Source: Chaetoderma sp. LZ-2023a
Lineage: Eukaryota > Mollusca > Caudofoveata > Chaetodermatida > Chaetodermatidae
Assembly: GCA_034401795.1 (NCBI GenBank)
Contig: CM067367.1
Span: 48,834,485-48,898,484 of the forward strand
Direction: 5' to 3'
DNA: 64,000 nt
The translations under genes were made by a program, and so were the position numbers. Below the pieces are notes generated by a model. That model saw nothing but the letters and a program-made list of their open reading frames with translations. It searched no databases and was not told the DNA's origin. Each line of letters begins with the position of its first letter. Position 1 is the stretch's first letter. Below are positions 48,671 to 59,800 of this stretch, piece after piece.

Positions 48671-51600
48671 CGCTACGTCCCGCCGCCGCAGCTACTGCTG
48701 CTACTACCTACCTTAGTCACAACGGTCTCTTCCATTTTAGCCATGCCCAGCCCATCGGCTGCCACTTCTACAACTCCTACAACAACAACAACACCAACAA
48801 CAACAACAACAACAACAACAACACCACCAACAACAACAACAACAGCTACGTGTAGCACTTGGTTAAATATAAAGTCCTATATTGTACATTACAAACCAAT
48901 GCCAGATATTTAATGGTACCAATGCATGCCCGTTATTTGCTCTCTGGCTATTAGCTTTCCGGGTATGTCAACAGTCACAAATGTAGGGCAAAAATTCATG
49001 ACCATGTAAGATGTGGTAGCTACAATGGACTACACTTCTAGCATGTATTATTGTGATAATAATAGACCTCTATCATCGATACCCAGGTCAACAACGCAAG
49101 AGTTGTTGCCGTGCATAACCTTCCAGAATACACCTCAACCCACAATCTCATCTGTCTGGTAAATACGTATCTCGTGCTAGCGAGATCTCATTCAAAGTAT
49201 CCATGAAATGACCCATTATTGACACAGTACGGACGTAGTAACCAGCGTTATCATGGATCAATACACAGAATACCAATGACCAGATACTGGAAACGGGCAT
49301 TCGTTGACATCGGTTAAATACATTATTATTATCGGCTGGGATTGAATATTTAACATGTTGAATTCAATTTAGGTGCGATTGTAGTAACATTGTCTAAATG
49401 GGTCAGATTTGGCTCGGAAGACTAGATCCCTGAATCATATACTTATCAGTAAAAATATATAGCATGACTGTTGATTCAAGATTCTGATATAATGCCCAGG
49501 TTAAATAACTATATTTAACGCTGGAAAATTGCCAGTTTGCTGGACGGGTTCAATCATTCGATTTCACGATTAGACGCACTATAGATAATAAAGCCATTAC
49601 GCGATCTTCATAATATATTAATTTCACATGAATCAGTCTACACAGGATAGAACCGATTTGTCGCCCAGGTATATGACGTCATAATAAATTACGTCACATT
49701 TAGGCTGACGTCACAATCAAAATGTGTAATGAATTACGTCTCTAGGTCTGTCATAATCTTTGAATAGACCGGCAAGCGTACGAATTGTATGTCTTTACTA
49801 CTTAATAAACATTATGTTGGATATTTTGAAAAGCCAAATTAGTTTCGAAATATGTCAACACGTTATCTGTATAGTTACCTTGAATTTGGGATTCAAGGAA
49901 TTCAGGCTTCAGGGTAGAGAGCTTAGCTAGAATGGGCGGTGCATAGCTAGAAATGGACCCCACTCTTACGCGGCCACTCCACTGCGCTCAGTCTTTGGTG
50001 ATATTGCACCAAATACAACACACGAACAGCGTCCAGCATCACCAAGGTGAACATGTCCGTTAGTTGTAACACTACGATTCCGCATAGGAGTATAACATGG
50101 ATTTGTGACTTCGAATTTGTCCCTATTTGCACGCTTTCACACCCATTTCAGAATTCGTACAATTACCTGTGTGCGTGCGTGCGTCCGTGTGCCTCTTTAC
50201 CCGTGTGTACCATGTGTTGTAAAGCAACAATAGCAAACCTAACTCGCTATAGTCTGAACTGTATTTCTGTTTTCGACCACCAGTTCATCAGCAGGGCGTT
50301 CTGCAGCGAGAAACAGAGCAATAATATACGCAGTAGTAGCGGCTGTTTTTCTGGCTGCTGGCATCGGCGTAACGGTACGTTCTACCTTAGTCACAAAGGA
50401 CCTTTCCATTTTTAGTTATGCCCCGCCCATCTCTAGCTAAGCTCCACCCACACCTCGCTCGTGTTCGGATCGATCGATCTCTGAACTCCCAGACTATTAA
50501 TTTCCAGAAAACTATACAGGTAAACTGTTAGGCAGCAACAGCGTCCATGCAAACTATTTCCAAAATATTCAACATCATGTTGATTAAATAGTAGAGACAT
50601 ACAATTCGTACAACATGTCGGACTATTAAGAGTTAAAGAAAGGCCTAATAGAATCATTTATGACGTAATAATTATGACGTCATCATACACGCAGCGTATG
50701 ACGTCAAAGCATCAATGGATACTCTGGAAAGGTGAATTAAGAAAGCATTTGAAAATGGATTATCCTCCACAGTATCACATTGACTAAAGTTGATAGATTA
50801 TTAATGAGGAAAAGCATTTTCAATGATAAAAGATGTTTATATAGGCAGTAACTTTAGGCAAACATTCATAATTTTCTCGATATACCCACTCTGCACATTT
50901 TGTGTGTTAGTAGAGCCTATGATATAATTGTAATCTTAATGTAGCAATTCATCAATTATATAATTGGGAGAGCGAACTCGAATTTCTTTATATGCTAAAT
51001 TGAGTGGAGTGAGGTCGTGGCATTTGTCTTCGCGCGTGCGGACCCATTTCCTCTATGATGTGGTGCATGCCAATTCACCCCAGTACCCAGCCATTTATGG
51101 ATGCAGTATGAAGTTCGGCCTCGAAACTGTGTTCTTTTGCTTGCGCATGGCGGCATAGTGGGCAATACGGTAGAATATGATTTGCGTTCTTGGGACTTGA
51201 CCGCAAGGACATTATACCGAGGCTCGTATTTTGAAAGCACATAATTAGTGATGCGAGAAATCGTTCATAACTTGACGGTGTGATTAATATGTTCTGATTC
51301 TTCCATTAAAGGTGCATATTCACACCAGAATGCTTGAAAATAAAATTGTTAAAATTGTATACTTTTAGAGTCTTAAATTGTGTGCCTAAATGTAATGAAC
51401 CGAAATTAATCGTAACATATGATGTTTTCATTTCATATAAATTAATATAATCTTTTAAGTTGGGAAATTTAAATATAGGCACGGGTCCCTAATTTAAATT
51501 CACAACTTAAAAATTTATATCTATTTATACGTAATGAACTCATCAATTGTTAAGAACTAGTTTGTTTTATTACATCTAGGGCCACAACCTAATACTCTAA

Positions 51601-54600
51601 AAATATACAATTTGAACAATTTTATTTTCAGTCATTCTGCAGTGAATATACACCTTTAATTTATGGCTGGTTGTCGACTATTGTGTATTGCCAAGGGGCC
51701 GAACCTGGATTTGCCGGATAAAGTTTTTTTCTTTGCTGCATTTTGTAGGGGGTACCTCTTCATAATTTAGTGGGGTGACCATTCCCAGCCCTTGAGCAAT
51801 TTCAGATTTTAACCCTTTTATTCCCGTTTTGCGGAAAAAACCTTCAAATGCTAATTTTCCATTATTCCTTGTTAAGTATTCATACCAAAGGCATTACATT
51901 TACTTGTGGTAATATTTGCTCATAGGTTAGGTATTGTGCATTCTATTGTGTATTCTCAATGGCTGAACAACTTAAGATATTAACCCTTTTCTCCACGTTT
52001 TACATAAAATACTAAGAAATTCTAATTTTATACTATTTCTTACAATGTATTCATACCGAAGGAATTACATTTACTTGTGATAATGTGTGCTCCTAAGGTA
52101 GGTATTGTGCAGTTCATTTGGGTACGATTTTATACATATTAACCCTTTCCTGGTCACGCCTTTTAACGCATTTGTTGAATCTGTGCTGTCAAATCCCCAC
52201 TATCACACTAGGATGCTTGGAAATGAACAATCTTGTTATTGCTCTCGGTAGATGTAAACCTATGCTACTGAACACGCGAACACCCTACAGTGTAACAAGT
52301 ACAGAACATAGTGCACGGTAGACCATTGACCCGACAGCTACGCTTTCGAGAATTGCACGGTATTGTACTTTGACAGCCAAATCGGATCATTTCAAGGATA
52401 TAATCTGGGGCGACATTGACACCATCCGGAATGGTAGTTGGTGTTAGTGATTTGTTACCAATGTCTTTCTTCCATCCGAAGTCCTCTGGGTCTAGTAGTG
52501 GCAGCCGATTCGATTCTAGAGCTCGCCACAAGATTGCCTGGTAGTGAGCCCTCTTCACATTTTCTGTGAATGTCTCTGCTGTGGGTGGTATGGCACACAG
52601 TTTTGGCGGTGGTGTATGTCCCTTGCCGTTTTTTGTACCCACACATATAATCTTGTTTCTAACATGTCCTTGGTTTTCTTTATGCCATAACAAGCAGAAA
52701 TGAAAATAGTAGCTTGTTCCATGACATCGGTGAAAGGTGCGTCTACCTTGCCGATTGCAGATAAATCATATCCAGACTTCAGAGCTTTAACAACTGATCC
52801 CTTTCCTATTCCAAAGTAGCATGCCACTGTGTCACATCCTGACAGCATGGGCCGGAAGGAGTTCGTTCGCAATGTTAGCTTGCTTTTCTACTGTCAGTTT
52901 AATGTCCACAATTGCCCTCTGCTTACTGGGTGATTCCATGCTTAGTGGCAATTTAAGGATTTGTTTCTGATAGTAATACACAAGGGGCACAAACACATAT
53001 GTGTCATCTGATATTACTGAGAGTCTGCTAGCTTCACTTGCACACTTTAAAACCTGCTGCACAATAATTATGTCAGCTTCTTCGCGGGATGTCTCTAGAT
53101 CATATCTAACCCATATGTCCTCATTAGCTATTTCAACAGGACATGGGTCTTCTCCAGTGACTACCAGCTTGTGTTTCGTAGTGCTATTGGTGTGAAACAA
53201 TCTGTCTCGAACTAGTTCATCACAGATGATTCTAATCAGTTGTTTTTTATTCTCTACCGAAGACAAGACAATCTTTTGTGCAGGTAGCCTTGTCTTTAAA
53301 TACAGGTGATGCGGTCACTAACACCAGTTTCCCTGCCGTCCCCTGTGACAGACTTTAAACTGAAGTCATGGTACCTATCAAACACCAGATAGGTATCACT
53401 GTCCGCCAGGTATGTAGTTACAGGTTTCTTGATATTTGCTACATAATCTGCCACTGTACCATCAGTTGGCCAATGAATTGTCCATAGATGGGTTGAACCA
53501 TCAATAACTGTTACATCTGCAAATCTAGAATTTCTGCTAGACACTTCCATTTGTAAGGACCTTTTCAGCACTGATTTGCCTTTAACAATCCGCACCTCCA
53601 TCTTCTGTGAACATTGCAGTCGGTACTGGAGCAAGTTCATGAGAAATGACATCTTTTATATCAATGTCACGATCACTTGACAACAAAGCTATAACCATCG
53701 AATATATTGCATTCAGATCACACACTTTTGAGTCGCCAACTTGTACTGACTTTTTTGTCTCTGCCAGAGTTGTCACCTTTTTCGATATGGTGCTGTAGAA
53801 ACCATCAGGCCAACCTTTCTCAAAGTCTACCAGCAATGCTTCTCCAATGCTTACTGCCTTATGCACATTAACGTTGGGTAAACCAGTTTTGCCACTGCTA
53901 ATGTTCACTATTGCATCAGGGTGTTGCTTTGGATCCAATGGGTGGATACAAGTGTCCAACCTCTGGCGTATTCCAGCTCTGTCATTGGCGTCTGCTTCAA
54001 TCCGTGCCTTGGTTTCCTCCTTGTGGTAGCTTTGATTACCACAGGCACTCCCTTCCTCTTCCATCTCTTTCAAGCATGCTTCAATCTTGCAACACAAATG
54101 GCGATTCAGTGCCCAAACCTTAAGAGCTTCTACCTTGAGTGTTATTCCTATGATTCCCCATATCTCATAAATGTAGATTCTATAAATTGATCACCCAGAT
54201 GCCATTCCAAATACCACGGATATGGCGTCCCACATTCTCACCATTCATGAAGTGGCTCAGAACATGGGGAGGGAGTTTTTTCATTGACCGGATGTAGTAT
54301 AGACCGTATCGCGCATAAGTCACATGGCCGGCGGCAAAGTAGTAAAGCAGCATTTGTCTGAAAGTCACGAGGTGAAGGAGCCATTCTCCTTCACGTTCCG
54401 CCATGATGTACGCCATCATTAGAAACACTGGCTTAACTAGGGCATCAACCCAGAGTTTCACAGTCTTGCTTTGGTTTGCTCTTTCCTCTAAGGCTTCCAT
54501 CAGATCATCAATACTCTCAAACTGATCACTATTTATAAGACTCCGAACAACCTCCTCAGCAAGCATCCGTAGTACACGTGCATGCATTCCTCCAAGTCGT

Positions 54601-56715
54601 AAATACATCTCTGTGAATTTCTGTGGATGTGCCCATAGAACTTGTACTGCAACCCGGTAGAGTTGTTGGTCACAAGTTAGAATTGTGAACTTCTGACCAG
54701 TATCAAACGTTAGTTAATGTGCCCTAATCATGGCTGTCAACATAGTGTCATGGGCAGATGGCTTCATGTCAATAAGGGGTTCGTATACGGCCTTTGTCTT
54801 GAACTGTACTTTATGACCTTGCTCTCTGCTCAGTCTGGTGTTGTAGCCATGACACTCTGGAGAATCTTCCTTCACGACATCCTGCAAAAATGTAAAGTCC
54901 ATCTCCAATGCCTTCCTTTTTACATTGGCTTGATGAGTTAGAGCTTTGAGAGGCAAAACTGGGTTTGGAGCTCCTTCTGGCATAGCCGGCTGCTTGAACC
55001 CTTGGATCATTTCCCCAACAGTCTGTTATTGTACTTTCTTTTACAGGCAGGTACATACCAGCACGTTGCGAGGCATGGTGGATACTACTTCGTTTGGTCA
55101 GGTAACGGACTACTCTCTAACCAGAGCGATTCTAAATTAACAATTGCATGACGAATCCGGCCACAGCAGGCCTTTGTGATCATCTTGAGGAATGTCTATT
55201 TGCAGGACAAGGGAAGATTTCTTTTGAATTTGCGATAATCGAGCTATTCATTCCAGTGGTAAATTTTCAAAAAGAGTCTTCCTTTGGCCAGCAAATAGAT
55301 ATCCAATAGGCGAATAGTTCGAATTTCTTAACCAAATTTATCCAGAATATCATGTAGAGTAAAACATGCTTATTGCTGGCACCTGCTAATATACTGCTTT
55401 AACTCTTTCATGATGTAGCCGGCTATCACTATCCTCTGCGGTGGTCTTGGAGTATGTCCATTTGCACGCCAAGAGAAGACTATTTTTTGACAATTTATCA
55501 ATGGAATGACTGATTCGATAACCAAGCAAGCCATTCCAGTGGTAACTTTTCAAAGAAATAGTCTTCTTGCCTCCAAATGGCCATTTAGTAAACAAATATT
55601 TAGATTTTCTGTGAAATTTGATCATTAAATGGATAATTTCGTGATCTAAGTCGGATGGCCGTACCACAAGCCAGGCCTCCAAATTGAAATCACGGATACA
55701 TTTAGATAATTTCGCCGTGTGGAGCGAATAGATCTGTCACTCAACTACATGGCGTCATATTCAACTATGTCACTTGATATCTGATGTCATAAATCAAACT
55801 GACGGATGGATGGATGTCCGTCACGAAACTATCAATGGTCCATCACTCAAGTGTATGCATTGTATATCTTCGATGAATTCGCAATATATTAAAAGAAATC
55901 TCACATTATCTTACACTAACCATTGAATTTTCCACCCATAGTGACAGTCAATCCCTTTGCATGCTAGCTTTTTCTCATGCCGACAACCGAAGATTTTCAG
56001 GCTTTAGTAACTGAGTATTGATACCTTTCTACAGCCTATGATGGCTGCCATGATTTACTTTTCAACCAATCAGAAAATGCCTAGCGTGTCTGCTTCGAGA
56101 TATACGCTCAGTCATAGAGGTGCCAGCTGTAGTTTGGTAATGGGATATAAAAGCGATAATACAGGTAAACAGTTGCATATTTTGAAACTAATTTGACTGG
56201 AAGGTGTTGCTGCCTATCAGCAACTTCCAGTCAAATTAGTTTTTAAATATTAAACGAGATGAGTATTACATAATAAAGAATGTAATGCATTGGCTCATAC
56301 GTGACACACACTATCGCTTGAGCAGACAAAATGGTGACGACCACTGTTCAATATTTACGCGATATTACAAAGCAGATAATTGTGATACAGAAATGAGAAT
56401 GCGACAGGCTATGTATGATATGGTCTACATAAAACCCAATCTATCGGTGCAATACAGCATTTGAGGTGAGATTAGCATCTCCTTAAATATGCTGTTGAAT
56501 AATCTGAAACTAATTTGAATGGGTACTGTTGTTAACAGGTCCTATCCAAAAATGGGTCTTCAAAATCTTACACGCATAGTTATCTTGAAAGTGAGATGCT
56601 GGGATCTGTGTGCTCAAAGTGCTCAAACTAATGCAAATACCCTACAAAGCGGCGGATCTTAGCTAGAAATGGATCACTCTATTGGTCAAGTGAAATGGTT
56701 AAGATACTACTATTG

Positions 56716-56794
<79 letters not shown>

Positions 56795-56795
56795 A

Positions 56796-56844
<49 letters not shown>

Positions 56845-59800
56845 GCAGGCGTAGTCAACACCTTTGACCGATTACACGGCTCTTCTATGCTCCTATACTG
56901 AGCACGTATAGGACTACATGCATCTGTATTATTATTATCATGCAATGATACTTCTTGCGGGAGAAATGATATAGCATCTATATTCTCAGACGCTATTCAA
57001 CAAAGCCAACTTATTGTTATCTCGCAATGCAGCAAGGCAGCTGAGAGTGAGTTTACGCCACAACAAGATCAAATATGCAACACTACTTATTCATTCAAAC
57101 ACGTATCAGAATATTATAACACTACTGCCACTAAAATATGACGGACCAACCGTCATGGTTAGGACAACCTCAACTAGATTGATCGGTCGATAACACGTCA
57201 TCCCAAATCCCCACGTTCACCGCTTTGAACTTTTGACACGCCCCACAACCCACCCCGGCGGCGGAGCCAAATGTAAACGTTCTTGTGCACCCTACATTGA
57301 TATGGGTAACTGACATACTAAATTTGGTTGATTCCCGCCCAACAGTGTCAGAAGAGTTGCATTATAATCAATTTCATGGCCTTTTGACCCAATCCACCAC
57401 CCCCAGGGGCAGGGTCAAATGTAAATGTGCTCATCCACTCCACATTGATATGGATAACTCACATACCAAATGTGATAGAAGTCTGTCCAATGGTTTTGGA
57501 GGAGATGCGTTACAATCAATTTCCGCAGGTTAAAATTTGACCTTTTGAAACCCGCCCCTCCCGCCCGCAGTAGGCAGAGCCAAATCTAAATGACCTCTTG
57601 CACTCCGCAATCATATGGGTAATTCAGATATCAAATTTGGTTGAGTTCCGTCTAAAGATTTCAGAGGACCTACATTACAATCAATTTCATGGCCTTTTGA
57701 CTCCATCCTACAACCCCTGGGGCGGGACCAAATGTACATATGCTCATCCACGGTAAATGACCTATTAAATTTGGTTGAATTCCCTCCAACAGTGTCAGAG
57801 GAGTTGCATTACACTCAATTTCTTTACCTTTTGTCCCCACCCCACCCATCCGTGGGGGGGGGGGGCGGGGTGGTCGGGCCACATCTAAATGAGCTCATGG
57901 ACTCCACATTGACATGGGTAACCCACAGACCAAATGTGGTTTAATTCTGTCCAACTGTTTCGGAGGAGATGTGTTTTGACCTTTCGGCCTCTCCCCACCC
58001 CCTGGAGGCGGAACCAAATCTAAATGCCCTCTTGCACTCCGCAATCATACGGGTAACTCAGATATCAAATTTGGTTGAGTTCTGTCTAACGATTTCAGAG
58101 AAGCTGAGTTACAACTGATTCGACCTTTTGACACATGACTCGCCACACTGGGGGGGGGGGGAGCTAAATCTAAATATCGTCTTGCAAAGCGGAATCATAT
58201 GGGTAATCCATATACCAAATTTGATTTAATTCCACCCAATGGTTTGCGAGAAGATAGCGTGACGGACGGACGAACGGACAAGACGGACGAACAGACGGAC
58301 AGAGGCGATTACAATATCCCCGACGTTTTTTTAAAACACGGTGCTTATAATACTGGCCAATAATGGTAGTGTGACAACAATAGCGGCTTCCCGAGAATCT
58401 CTCAAGTCCGATATATCCCTTCTAATCAGTCAGGAATATCCATTCAATAACCAGAATGGCGCGTCAATCATTCGGCTGACATAAGCCAGATACGGCATAC
58501 AAGAAGAAGAGGGATTTACATGAACTATGAACAGATAACTTTATTTACATTGACAAACTGTAGATTAAAACAGTGTCTCACTGATGCTTTGATTGACGAC
58601 GCACAATAAATAAATAATATGGCTCACCAGCACACAGCAATGCAAGCGAGACAACTCTTGCCAGTCTAACATGCACGGGACATAAACTGTATTACGCTAC
58701 ACTACATTAGGCTGCCATAAACAATAATGATGTTGGCTAAATAATTACAGTACTACGGCGCTCTATTGGCTAAATACTATTACTCAGCAACGATGATGGA
58801 CAACTATGGTAGAACTATAGTGCACGAACTATGATGGAACTAAGACCACTATGGAGGGCCAACTATGCTGGAATTACGGTGGACTGCTCTTTTGAAAAAA
58901 TCTAGCGGTCAACTAACGTTGGTTAGTTATACATGCTCGATAATGGCAATCGATCGATCCACGTCTGTTAATTGCCAGGTCTCTATATTTGTGGTGGATA
59001 AAAACTGGTGGAATTATGGTGGAACGAGTGGATTTCTAACAGTCCGTGATACTGTAAATAACAACAAATCGTGAACTCTCATATGTATAAATATGTCCAG
59101 ACCACAGTTTAGTTTGTAAACGCTCGTACCGTTTCAGCTTGTATCATTTCTTGCGTTATAGTAGCCTAAACAACAAATTAGAAACTTCAGCACACATTTC
59201 TGATACTTACTAAGCTTAAAGCTAAATTTTAGGATTGTCCCGTTGTCCGAAACGCCAACCTAGATTCAAAGCCAATGGGCTATTTATACTAATATTTCCA
59301 TTTTTGTGACGTCATGCATTCCATCTCTCGTCACATTTATGATGTATCTCTGAGCGATCTGAAGCCTGCTCGAATTCTGACACGTAATGAGAAGCAGTGT
59401 TAATCTTCCCAAAATATTCTGTGCTAATTATTCAAAAAGGCAGCGCCCACAATATGTGCAGCGCTAGGAAAGTCTAATGAAACATTAACTACTCCAATCG
59501 GTACATACACACTAAATATCAGAGGTCATGATTAATAAATGTTGTCAAATACAGCCGCTAACTATCAAAGAGGTAATGCAATAAAATTGACAGAAACCGT
59601 TAAAGGGATGTTAATCTCATCCCAAAAGGTATACTGCACAGATAGATTATGGTTTATAGATTCCATTTCATTCATATCCTGTCACATTCCCGTTTCTGTA
59701 TCGTAATTATCTGCTTTGTAATATGGTGTAAACGTTGAACAGTGATCACCACCATTTTGTCGCCTCAAGCGATAGCTTGTGATGTCATGCAAGTGCCAAT

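Noticed and set aside
48489-48858. Poly-Thr and poly-Val open frames
   Set aside because: They are translations of the ACT and AAC microsatellites.
50284-50374. Alternative reading of exon 4 in the Cys-rich frame (FISRAFCSEK...)
   Set aside because: It also has compatible phases with exon 2 and exon 6. But the microexon at 41818 and exon 5 at 55047 require the other frame, and only that frame gives the TMEM55 membrane helix.
56679-56945. Poly-Ser and poly-Leu open frames
   Set aside because: Translation of the (ACT)n tract at 56706-56844.
57005-57060. Possible exon between TTCTCAG and GTGAGT
   Set aside because: It is phase 0-0 and does not match the phase 0-1 exon required there. The exon at 55047-55101 fits in both phase and sequence.
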